Shown piece after piece: positions 1 through 6,838 of a stretch of DNA of 12,004 bases. Each line of letters opens with the position of its first letter. Positions within the stretch are counted from its first letter, which is position 1. The stretch covers positions 1 through 12,004 of the forward strand of contig DDKQ01000115.1 in assembly GCA_002339355.1 (NCBI GenBank). Reading direction: 5' to 3'. Both the position numbers and the translations under genes were made by a program. The notes under the pieces are model-generated. The model did no database searches, was not told where the DNA came from, and worked only from the letters and a program-made list of their open reading frames with translations. Source of the stretch: Candidatus Subteraquimicrobium carltonvillense (GTDB taxonomy: Bacteria; Actinomycetota; Aquicultoria; Subteraquimicrobiales; Subteraquimicrobiaceae).

Positions 1-94
1 TTTCGTTGATAATTCTCAAAACTTACAGGTAAAACCTAGCATTTTTCAGATATTAGCAACAATCTATTAAACGGCGTCAAAAATTTTCTTTTTT

Positions 95-108
95 CGAACA
101 TTTGTTCG
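95..108. promoter_or_regulatory. LexA (SOS) box 1, perfect palindrome
   Basis: CGAAC-ATTT-GTTCG, a perfect inverted repeat matching the Gram-positive/actinobacterial SOS box CGAAC-N4-GTTCG. It lies about 170 bp upstream of lexA. It sits immediately downstream of a minus-strand promoter (-10 at 116-121), where bound LexA would cover the predicted transcription start. I therefore infer that it mainly controls a divergent gene to the left of the window. LexA could also bridge to box 2. Confidence 0.85.
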
Positions 109-115
109 TTATTTA

Positions 116-144
116 ACTATATTATATGTTCTCACCAATGTCAA
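116..144 (-). promoter_or_regulatory. divergent sigma-70-type promoter facing left
   Basis: Read on the minus strand, TTGACA (139-144) and TATAGT (116-121) are separated by exactly 17 nt. The predicted start is near 109, at the edge of LexA box 1. No credible start codon with a ribosome binding site occurs on this strand before the window edge, so the regulated gene begins left of base 1 with a leader of roughly 100 nt or more. Confidence 0.65.
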
Positions 145-184
145 CAATTGGAATTGCCGTTTTGCAGGGATTTTGTCACCGAGG

Positions 185-198
185 CGAACGAGTGTTTG
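185..198. promoter_or_regulatory. LexA (SOS) box 2, lexA autoregulatory operator
   Basis: CGAAC-GAGT-GTTTG matches CGAAC-N4-GTTCG at 9 of 10 defined bases. It overlaps the -35 hexamer of the lexA promoter (196-201), the expected position for LexA to repress its own gene. The single mismatch suggests weaker binding than box 1, consistent with lexA being derepressed early and kept partly expressed. Confidence 0.75.
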
Positions 199-224
199 AA
201 TTTATTTTTTCCCTGTGCTATACT
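196..224 (+). promoter_or_regulatory. lexA promoter
   Basis: TTGAAT (-35, 196-201) and TATACT (-10, 219-224) are 17 nt apart, with an extended -10 TG at 216-217. Predicted transcription start is about 231, giving a leader of roughly 48 nt before the lexA ATG at 279. Confidence 0.75.
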
Positions 225-278
225 ATGGCTACACGCAGCAATGAATGGGAAATGCCCAGCGAAAGGAGGAACTTTTGA

Positions 279-893
279 ATGCAAGCGTTAACCAAGAGGC
301 AGCAGCAAATTTTGGACTTTATCCTTAGCGAGATTCACAGGAAAGGCTATCCTCCATCTGTGCGAGAGATTGGCAAAGCGGTTGGGCTCTCATCGAGCTC
401 TACGGTGCATAGTCACTTGGCTGCTCTTGAGGAGAAGGGTTATATCCGACGCGATCCCAGTAAACCTAGAGCATTAGAGGTGTTTGGTTTTCGGGAAACG
501 GAGATAGGGGTACCAGCGAGTAAGGTTCGAAGCGTTCCCGTCGTGGGAAGAATCGCTGCCGGTATGCCCATTTTGGCTCAGGAAAATATCGAAGATATAT
601 TCCCTCTCCCTGCTGAGCTGGTGGACGAAAATACCTTCATTCTCAAGGTCAAGGGCGATAGCATGATTGAAGCTGGGATTTTCGATGGCGACTACCTTGT
701 GGTGAGACAACAACCCATCGCTCAAAATGGCGATATAGTGGTAGCTTTAATTGAGGAAGAGGCCACGGTCAAGAGATTCTTCAAAGAAAGGGGTTACATC
801 CGCCTTCAACCCGAAAATAGGACCATGGAACCGATCATCACTCAAGATGTGGTGATTTTGGGCAAAGCCGTTGCCCTCCTGCGCAGGTTATAA
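279..893 (+). CDS. lexA: LexA repressor, SOS regulator
   Basis: Transcriptional repressor of the SOS DNA-damage response. It dimerises on SOS boxes and is inactivated when RecA filaments trigger self-cleavage. The 204-residue protein has an N-terminal winged helix-turn-helix (about 1-66, with the recognition segment around GLSSSSTVHSHLAAL). A flexible linker follows, then the Ala94-Gly95 cleavage site in GRIAAGMP, and a C-terminal LexA/signal-peptidase-like domain with catalytic Ser128 (GDSM) and Lys165 (ATVKRF). All key residues are present and the length is normal for the family. The ATG is preceded by AAAGGAGG (262-269) with 9-nt spacing. The gene stands alone on the plus strand behind its own promoter and operator, and converges with hflX after a 48-bp gap. 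A 7-bp ATCGATT/AATCGAT stem (893-929) ahead of AATTTT might act as a weak terminator. Identification is secure. Confidence 0.97.
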   Translation: MQALTKRQQQILDFILSEIHRKGYPPSVREIGKAVGLSSSSTVHSHLAALEEKGYIRRDPSKPRALEVFGFRETEIGVPASKVRSVPVVGRIAAGMPILAQENIEDIFPLPAELVDENTFILKVKGDSMIEAGIFDGDYLVVRQQPIAQNGDIVVALIEEEATVKRFFKERGYIRLQPENRTMEPIITQDVVILGKAVALLRRL

Positions 894-941
894 TCGATTT
901 GTGGCGAGAACAAAAAGGGCTGAATCGATAATTTTGAGGAT

Positions 942-2210
942 TTATCCGATTTTGACGAGTTTTTTTATTTCTCTTAAGCTCCCTTGAGGTAACTCGGCAA
1001 TGATTGAAGTTCCCCTCGATGTATGTCTTTCGGATATAACATTGCCGTGTTCATATATTTTCTGGATTAGTTCTCCCCTACTAAAGGGTATATGAAGTCG
1101 AACTCTAACCACGGCTTCAGTGGCTCTCTTTTCGATCTCCTCCAATAATTTATTAATCCCTTCACCCGTTAACGCTGAGATGAAGATGCCCTGGGGAAAT
1201 CTCCTCTTTAACCTTTCTCTCTCAATTTGGCTGAGTTTATCCATTTTATTGAATAGATTAATTTTAGGCTTTTCAACAGCTTCAATCTCCTCAAGAACCC
1301 GCTCCACTGCTTTTATCTGCTCCTCCATTTGAGGATGACTGGCATCGATGATGTGCACGAGTAGATTTGCCTCTCGAACCCCATCTAAAGTTGAACGGAA
1401 AGCTGCTATCAATTGATGCGGCAACTTTTTGATGAAGCCCACTGTATCGGAGATCACGGCGAGTTGATTATTCGGTAGGATGAGTCGGCGGGTCGTCGAG
1501 TCCAGCGTGGCAAATAATTTATCCTCCACGAATACGCCAGCATTTGTCAAGGTATTTAGTAGAGTCGATTTTCCAGCGTTTGTATAGCCCACTATTGAGG
1601 TGCTGAAAATCGATGCCTTCTTACGCTTCTTCCGTTGCATGGCGCGGTTTTGCCTGAGGTGCTTGAGTTCCTTATTTAAATGCTGAATTCGATGCCTGAT
1701 GCGACGACGGTCTACTTCGAGTTTGGTTTCTCCAGGTCCTCTGGTACCTATTCCACCACCGAGTCTCGAAAGCTCAATGCCCCTTCCTTTAATTCTTGGG
1801 AGGAGGTAAACAAGTTGAGCTAGCTCAACTTGTAGTTTACCTTCACTTGAATGAGCCCGTTGGGCGAAGATATCCAAAATGAGTGCAGTTCTGTCGATGA
1901 CCTTCCGTTTTATTATATCCTCGAGGTTGTGTTGCTGGGATGAGGTTAAATCTTGATCGAAGACGATGAGATCCGCTTCGAGTTTGCATGCTAAATCCCG
2001 TATTTCTTCAGCCTTGCCCGGACCAATGAACGTTCGAATGTGAGGGGTTTCTCTCTCCTGAATAACTCGAACGACCACCTCTCCCCCGGCTGTGATGACC
2101 AGTTGTTCTAACTCATTTAAGGATTCTTCTAAATCCCAGGAGCTAAGGGAGGATAATTTTACTGCAACGAGTATGGCCCGTTCTTTTCTCCTGTCTACGA
2201 TCTCCTCGAT
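942..2210 (-). CDS. hflX: GTPase HflX, probable AUC start
   Basis: Ribosome-associated GTPase that binds 50S subunits and splits stalled or heat-damaged 70S ribosomes. With the start proposed here it has 422 residues, the usual family length. The N-terminal HflX domain includes an ERAILV...WDLEES...TAGGEVV region and the glycine-rich GGGIGTRGPGETK (about 151-163), followed by a basic helical linker. The GTPase domain has G1 GYTNAGKST (208-216), G3 DTVGF (255-259), G4 NKMD (321-324) and G5 SALTG (345-349). The first ordinary start codon is a GTG at 2078, which would remove 44 family-like residues and has only a purine run almost touching it. The frame is open back to a TAA at 2214-2216 with no ATG, GTG or TTG in between. 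An ATC at 2208-2210 lies 9 nt after AAGGAGG, which overlaps the dapL stop, suggesting translational coupling. Family assignment is secure; the AUC start is an inference. Confidence 0.93.
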   Translation of the reverse strand: MEEIVDRRKERAILVAVKLSSLSSWDLEESLNELEQLVITAGGEVVVRVIQERETPHIRTFIGPGKAEEIRDLACKLEADLIVFDQDLTSSQQHNLEDIIKRKVIDRTALILDIFAQRAHSSEGKLQVELAQLVYLLPRIKGRGIELSRLGGGIGTRGPGETKLEVDRRRIRHRIQHLNKELKHLRQNRAMQRKKRKKASIFSTSIVGYTNAGKSTLLNTLTNAGVFVEDKLFATLDSTTRRLILPNNQLAVISDTVGFIKKLPHQLIAAFRSTLDGVREANLLVHIIDASHPQMEEQIKAVERVLEEIEAVEKPKINLFNKMDKLSQIERERLKRRFPQGIFISALTGEGINKLLEEIEKRATEAVVRVRLHIPFSRGELIQKIYEHGNVISERHTSRGTSIIAELPQGSLREIKKLVKIG

Positions 2211-2224
2211 TTTTTATTTCCTCC

Positions 2225-3385
2225 TTATTTTAAGGCTTTTTCCATCCTCTCCAGCGCCTCTTTGAGGCGATCATCCTTTACCGTTAGCGAAATTCGAACA
2301 TAACCCTCACCGGATGGACCATAAGCACTGCCAGGCGCAAGTACAACTCCGGCTTTCTCTAAAATAATTGTAGCAAACTCTGCTGAGGTTTGCCCATCTG
2401 GCACGGTGACCCAAATGTAGATGGTAGCTTTAGGTTTCGGCATCCCAACCCCGATCTTATTTAATGTATCGATGACCATATCGCGGCGTCGGGCATAGAT
2501 CTGGCACATTTCCCTGATGCAACTCTGAGGTCCTTGAAGTGCTTCAATTCCGGCATATTGAATGGCGTTAAAGATACCCGAATCCACATTGGTTTTAACC
2601 TTTCCTAAAGCCTCTATCACTCGGGCATTTCCCGCAATCCACCCAATTCGCCATCCGGTCATGTTGTAGGTTTTTGATAGAGAATGAAATTCCACGCCGA
2701 CGTCGATTGCTCCAGGGGTTTGCAGAAAACTGGGGGCGATGTATCCATCGAAAGTTATCTCCGAGTAAGGATTATCGTGGCATACCACTGTACCATGAGT
2801 TTTGGCGAAATCCACCACTTTTTCGAAGAACCCCTCTTTAACAATGGCGGATGTGGGATTATTTGGATAATTCAAGAACATGATCCGCGCTCTATTTGCA
2901 ACATTTTTATCTATGGCGGAAAGATCCGGAATGAAATCATTTTCGGCCAGAAGGGGCATGAAATGGGGCACTCCCCCGGCAAGAATGGTGCCTGTATTAT
3001 AAACGGGGTAACCAGGATCTGGAATCAAGGAAATATCTCCGGGATCAACCAAGGCCAAGAAGATATGGGCGATTCCCTCCTTTGAGCCGATCAAGGGAAG
3101 AATTTCCGTCTCCGGATCGAGATGCACTTTAAATCTCTTTTCGTACCATTCGGCTATGGCCCTTCTAAACTCGGGCATACCATAGTAGGAGGGATAGCGA
3201 TGATTCGCGGGATTATGTGTCTCCTTACAGAGCTTATTGATTATATGAGTGGGAGTGGGTTCTATGGGATCTCCAATTCCCAGACTAATAACATCTATTC
3301 CTTGAGCTTTTTTCGCTTCAATTTTCTTATCGATCTGTGCAAATAGGTACGGAGGCAAATTTTCAATTCGTTTGGCCAATCTCAA
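2225..3385 (-). CDS. dapL: LL-diaminopimelate aminotransferase (DapL-type class I/II aminotransferase)
   Basis: PLP enzyme predicted to convert tetrahydrodipicolinate plus glutamate into LL-2,6-diaminopimelate in one step, bypassing the succinyl/acetyl DapD-DapC-DapE route. The 386 residues show the fold-type I pattern: NRYP-like substrate-loop element HRYPSYYG (62-69), NYPNNPT (172-178), cofactor-binding Lys238 in SLSKTYNMTGWR and carboxylate-binding Arg364 in VRISL. The opening LAKRIENLPPYLFAQIDKKI is characteristic of the DapL family. Start is TTG at 3383-3385, with AAGGGGG ending 8 nt upstream; no ATG is available in frame nearby. It follows dapF by 81 bp, and dapF acts on its product, which strongly supports DapL over a generic aspartate/alanine aminotransferase. 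Its stop codon abuts the hflX ribosome binding site. Substrate specificity is inferred from sequence and context. Confidence 0.9.
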   Translation of the reverse strand: MRLAKRIENLPPYLFAQIDKKIEAKKAQGIDVISLGIGDPIEPTPTHIINKLCKETHNPANHRYPSYYGMPEFRRAIAEWYEKRFKVHLDPETEILPLIGSKEGIAHIFLALVDPGDISLIPDPGYPVYNTGTILAGGVPHFMPLLAENDFIPDLSAIDKNVANRARIMFLNYPNNPTSAIVKEGFFEKVVDFAKTHGTVVCHDNPYSEITFDGYIAPSFLQTPGAIDVGVEFHSLSKTYNMTGWRIGWIAGNARVIEALGKVKTNVDSGIFNAIQYAGIEALQGPQSCIREMCQIYARRRDMVIDTLNKIGVGMPKPKATIYIWVTVPDGQTSAEFATIILEKAGVVLAPGSAYGPSGEGYVRISLTVKDDRLKEALERMEKALK

Positions 3386-3466
3386 GATGATAACCCCCTT
3401 CTTTACAGTACTTATTCCATGGATCCTGCTTCCTTGACCCGTCCTCTAAACTCTAAAAAAGGTGCT

Positions 3467-4306
3467 TTATATCTCAATGGTGCCGGTAAATACTTTTTCC
3501 ACCGGACCCGCTAAGTATACATGATTATCTTTGGCCCACTCTATGTCAAGCTTACCCCCTGGGAGTTTGACCGTTACCTTTCTTTCGGTGAGTTCATTCT
3601 TTATGGCGGCTACCACAGCGGCACAGGCACCAGTTCCGCAGGCTAGGGTCTCTCCCGCCCCTCGTTCCCATACCCTCAGTTGGATTTGGCGAGAATTTGC
3701 AATCTGAGCGAACTCAACGTTAACTTTATTGGGAAATATCGGCAGGTTCTCTATTATAGGACCAAGTTTTTTTACGGGAGCCTCCACCACATCCTTGACG
3801 AAAATCACACAGTGGGGATTTCCAATAGAGAGGCAGGTCGCCTTGATGATTTCTTTTCCTACCCGTATTGGTTGATTGATGACCTCTTCGCCCTCGGTGA
3901 TCATTGGAATCAGCTCTGGTTTAAATATGGGGAGACCCATGTCAACTTTTGCCCCCTCAACCCTTTTGGCTTTGAGAAACAGGAGCACTTCCCTGGGTCC
4001 GCTTAAGGTTTCAATAGTCATTGCCGTTTTAAGGGTGAGACGGCGATCATAAAGGTACTTAGCGAGGCATCGGATGCCATTTCCACACATTTCTGCTTGG
4101 GAGCCATCCGAGTTAAAAAAGAGCATAAAGAAATCCCCACCCTTGGCGGGTCGAACGAGTATCAAACCATCTGCTCCGATACCAAAGCGTCTGTCGCAGA
4201 TTTTGGTAATAACTTGGGGTGAGAGATCGAGCTGACTTTTTAAATCTTCGATTATTATGAAATCATTGCCCAAACTATGATACTTGGCAAATCTTATTTT
4301 GGTCAG
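3467..4306 (-). CDS. dapF: diaminopimelate epimerase, probable CUG start
   Basis: Cofactor-independent epimerase that turns LL-diaminopimelate into meso-diaminopimelate, the precursor of lysine and of peptidoglycan cross-links. With the CTG start at 4304-4306 it has 279 residues, typical of DapF. The two catalytic cysteines are Cys74 in EMCGNGIRC and Cys223 in ACGTGAC. GNPHCV and ERGAGET are also present. The first conventional start in frame is TTG at 4273, giving MGNDFIIIED. This would cut through the conserved N-terminal motif, since the upstream codons encode TKIRFAKYHSLGNDF, the expected DapF beginning. The CTG has AAGGGGG ending 7 nt upstream. An ATA at 4307-4309 is a less well spaced alternative. 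The gene lies 45 bp after miaA and 81 bp before dapL, its pathway partner. Function is secure; the exact start codon is inferred. Confidence 0.94.
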   Translation of the reverse strand: MTKIRFAKYHSLGNDFIIIEDLKSQLDLSPQVITKICDRRFGIGADGLILVRPAKGGDFFMLFFNSDGSQAEMCGNGIRCLAKYLYDRRLTLKTAMTIETLSGPREVLLFLKAKRVEGAKVDMGLPIFKPELIPMITEGEEVINQPIRVGKEIIKATCLSIGNPHCVIFVKDVVEAPVKKLGPIIENLPIFPNKVNVEFAQIANSRQIQLRVWERGAGETLACGTGACAAVVAAIKNELTERKVTVKLPGGKLDIEWAKDNHVYLAGPVEKVFTGTIEI

Positions 4307-4351
4307 TATGAAACCCCCTTCTAAATTCCAAAATGGAATTCGAAAATCAAA

Positions 4352-5293
4352 TTAAATGAATTCTTCTTCCCGGAGGATATCGAGGATCTCTGAAGCGATC
4401 TCCTCAACCGATTTACCGGATACATCCATCCACTTTATCCTGGGGTCCCGTCGAAACCAGGTGAGCTGCCTTTTTGCAAATTGCCGGGTTCTCTGTTTTA
4501 TTCTTTCGACAGTCCCCTGCAGAGAACTTTTGCCCTCCAAATAATCGAATAATTCCTTGTATCCTAAAGCTTGACTAGAGGTTAATACTTCCTTATACCC
4601 CTTTAAAACAAGATCCTTTAATTCCTTAAATAAACCCTTTTCCATCATTTCGTCAACGCGCCTATCTATGTTCGCGTGAAGTTCCTTTCGTGGTAGATTG
4701 AGTCCAATGATCTTTACATCGTATATCGATTCCCTTTTCCCCCATTCTTTGTGATATTCCGAAAAGGACCTTCCCGTGAGTTTAATGACTTCCAGAGCTC
4801 TGATTATCCGCCTCGCATCGTGAGGATGAATTTTCTTGGCAGCTTGTGGATCTGAATTTTGAAGTTCTCTGTAAAGTCTTTCAAGACCTTCACTTTCTAC
4901 ACGCTTTTCGAGTTCGTGACGGATGGGAGATTTCATCATACCCCATGGAAATTCCAGCTTATCGATGACTGCCCTAATGTACAATCCTGAGCCGCCCACC
5001 AGGATGGGGAGTTTCCCCTTCCCGTGAATCTGCATTATTACCTCCCTCGCCATTCTTTGATATTCGGCTACGCTAAAATCTTCTTTGAGATCGACGATAT
5101 CGATTAGATGATGTTTAATTTGTGCTCTATCCTCAAAGCTAGGTTTCGCGGTTCCGATATCCATATCCTTATAAACTTGCATCGAATCGGCCGAGATTAT
5201 TTCTCCATTTATGCTTTTGGCCAAAATTATGGCGACTTTACTCTTACCCACAGCGGTGGGTCCGACTATCACGAGCAATTTTTCTTTTTTCAT
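4352..5293 (-). CDS. miaA: tRNA dimethylallyltransferase
   Basis: Transfers a dimethylallyl group from DMAPP to N6 of A37 in tRNAs reading UNN codons, giving i6A37, the substrate of MiaB encoded further upstream in the same gene series. The 313 residues show the P-loop GPTAVGKS (11-18), the catalytic-aspartate segment SADSMQVYKDMDIGTAKP (34-51), HHLIDI (61-66), GGSGLYI (100-106), the tRNA-recognition segment SSQALGYKE (239-247) and the C-terminal QRTRQFAKRQLTWFRRD (267-283). Length and motif order are normal. The ATG at 5291-5293 has no recognisable Shine-Dalgarno sequence. Instead, TAGAAT lies 8 nt upstream, so a leaderless or very short-leader transcript is possible. It follows the AMMECR1 fusion gene by 74 bp. 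Confidence 0.96.
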   Translation of the reverse strand: MKKEKLLVIVGPTAVGKSKVAIILAKSINGEIISADSMQVYKDMDIGTAKPSFEDRAQIKHHLIDIVDLKEDFSVAEYQRMAREVIMQIHGKGKLPILVGGSGLYIRAVIDKLEFPWGMMKSPIRHELEKRVESEGLERLYRELQNSDPQAAKKIHPHDARRIIRALEVIKLTGRSFSEYHKEWGKRESIYDVKIIGLNLPRKELHANIDRRVDEMMEKGLFKELKDLVLKGYKEVLTSSQALGYKELFDYLEGKSSLQGTVERIKQRTRQFAKRQLTWFRRDPRIKWMDVSGKSVEEIASEILDILREEEFI

Positions 5294-5301
5294 ATTAAAA
5301 A

Positions 5302-5307
5302 ATTCTA
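5302..5307 (-). promoter_or_regulatory. possible -10 element for a leaderless miaA transcript
   Basis: TAGAAT on the minus strand lies 8 nt before the miaA ATG, which has no Shine-Dalgarno sequence. Leaderless genes with a TANNNT -10 element 6-8 nt ahead of the start codon are common in Actinobacteria. No good -35 is visible at 17 nt (TTTCTG), and the region is AT-rich, so a chance match is quite possible. Confidence 0.3.
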
Positions 5308-5367
5308 CAGTAAATGGAAGTTTTCAGAAAGTATTTTGTTGGATTAACGGATTGGTGAAAGATTGAT

Positions 5368-6771
5368 TTACCTATAGCGCGTAACCTTGAATCTGTAGAG
5401 TTTTACCGGCTCTTCCAGGGGAATGCCCGCCTTCTTCCGAGCGATAGCCACTTGTTCTTCTACGGTATTTACCCCCTCCAAATCCGGTAGGAGTAATCCA
5501 GTTCGGCCTTTTGACTCCACTATCACTCCATATTCCCTTGGATCCAAATAACTTTCATCCGGAATTTCCTCTGGTTCCTCTAAAATGTCCACGGAATAAA
5601 CCAGGTCGGAAAGCTCTGATGGTTCAATGGGCCAAAATCGGGGGTCTCTCGTTGCGGAATGAATGGCATTTCTTATTATTTCGCAGGCCAGATTGGGTTG
5701 AGTTAGAGCGGTTGTACCGATGCAACCCCGTAGAGTCCCCTCTTTTTTAATGGAGACGAAGGCACCAGCTCGACGCTTATGCAGATAATCGGGGAGGTCT
5801 TCAGAGGGTTTTATTATTTTCCCTTCCCGAATGTATTTTTCAACGGCTTCTCTGGCGAGCCTGACCGGTGCACTCTCCTTCTCTCTGAGCTCTTTCCGCT
5901 CGGCGCATCTTATCTCGGTTAAAAATTTAAGAAAATCTCGATTTTCATCTCTCTCTAGGGGTCTAATGAGGGCTATGAGATAGCCAACTCCAAAGGGTCC
6001 TTCATAAGATAAGACCCGAGAATCGACTTGGTAGCCATTGAAGGCCCCCACCAGAGCGATGATGGATCTCAAACCACACTCACCGGCTTCTTCTATGAGA
6101 GATTTGTCGATGACTAGAAGATCCTTAAAAGCTGCTCGCTCAAGTAAATCTTTCACCAGGTGATCGAACTCTCTCCCTCGAGGACTGTATCCCCCAGGAG
6201 CTTCAGGGGTAAGTCTATGTGAAAGATCGCCGCTGGCAATGAAGGCGACCCTTCGATTTAACCTATCCGAAGCGTTCTGAATGGCGACCCCCAGGGAATA
6301 ATGTTTATAATAGCTGAGGTATGAAATGGACAGTGAGACCAAGGGGATGTCCAATTCCCGCCTCAAGTAGTAGAGAGGCACCAGTATCCCATGATCCAAT
6401 TCGGTTGAGAATTTGAATTCAAACCGCAGTTTCTTGCTCAATGTGAATGTTGGAATATTGAACGCCTGGGCCTCAGCCAAGATTTCCTCGACCAATTTAA
6501 GATCATTTCTTGCTTTGAAGCTTATGGAAGAGGCACCGAATTGGGTCAAGGAGCCCTCGAGTTCGGGATCAACTTTAATGGCTATGGCATCGGAAAAAGC
6601 GGGGCTATGGGGTGAAATAAATACCAGCGTTTCGGGTTGCATCTTGGCTATTTCACGGGTCAATTCCTTTATGCCTTTTACCGTAGCCTGAATTCGATTT
6701 AGATTTTCACGTCCAACTTCGGGGACGAGGATGGGTGGGTGAGGGACTACGCAACCAATTGCGACCGACAT
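5368..6771 (-). CDS. LigB/MEMO-type domain fused to AMMECR1 domain (AmmeMemoRadiSam protein A type)
   Basis: A 467-residue two-domain protein. Residues 1-270 resemble the class III extradiol dioxygenase (LigB)/MEMO superfamily, with candidate metal-binding histidines in VVPHPP (His11), SPHSP (His55), LDHG (His127) and SGDLSH (His185). Residues about 300-465 are an AMMECR1 domain with its hallmark LRGCIG (347-352) and IIRNAIHSATRDPRF (365-379). This domain combination is known from the AmmeMemoRadiSam group, predicted from co-occurrence to carry out a modification together with a radical SAM enzyme. The biochemical reaction is not established, and no radical SAM partner of that family is in this window. 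Start ATG follows AAGGAGA with normal spacing. It lies between miaB (67-bp gap) and miaA. Cytoplasmic; no signal or membrane segment. Domain identity is confident; no function is assigned. Confidence 0.88.
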   Translation of the reverse strand: MSVAIGCVVPHPPILVPEVGRENLNRIQATVKGIKELTREIAKMQPETLVFISPHSPAFSDAIAIKVDPELEGSLTQFGASSISFKARNDLKLVEEILAEAQAFNIPTFTLSKKLRFEFKFSTELDHGILVPLYYLRRELDIPLVSLSISYLSYYKHYSLGVAIQNASDRLNRRVAFIASGDLSHRLTPEAPGGYSPRGREFDHLVKDLLERAAFKDLLVIDKSLIEEAGECGLRSIIALVGAFNGYQVDSRVLSYEGPFGVGYLIALIRPLERDENRDFLKFLTEIRCAERKELREKESAPVRLAREAVEKYIREGKIIKPSEDLPDYLHKRRAGAFVSIKKEGTLRGCIGTTALTQPNLACEIIRNAIHSATRDPRFWPIEPSELSDLVYSVDILEEPEEIPDESYLDPREYGVIVESKGRTGLLLPDLEGVNTVEEQVAIARKKAGIPLEEPVKLYRFKVTRYR

Positions 6772-6838
6772 GGCTCTCTCCTTTTTAATTTATTGTGAAT
6801 ATCGTCCATCGACTGTTGACGAGCCATCTTTATGACCA

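Noticed and set aside
121..144. TTGACA with TATAAT (121-126) on the minus strand
   Set aside because: Spacing is only 12 nt. The TATAGT at 116-121, with 17-nt spacing, is the better -10.
241..291. A 16-codon frame beginning at ATG 241 that overlaps the lexA start and contains its ribosome binding site
   Set aside because: It has no ribosome binding site and only about 10 nt of leader, and its sequence suggests no function; most likely chance.
474..725. Minus-strand open frame inside lexA
   Set aside because: It is the antisense shadow of a strongly conserved gene, with no homology or ribosome binding site support.
893..935. 7-bp ATCGATT/AATCGAT stem followed by AATTTT after lexA
   Set aside because: The stem is AT-rich, the loop is 23 nt and the U-run is short. 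Too weak to list as a terminator, though it may help end one of the convergent transcripts.
2684..3085. Plus-strand open frame of 133 codons inside dapL
   Set aside because: It lies entirely antisense to the conserved aminotransferase and shows no recognisable domain.
6772..6838. Possible terminator between miaB and the AMMECR1 fusion gene
   Set aside because: Only a 5-bp TCGTC/GACGA pairing with no U-run; the genes are more likely read through.
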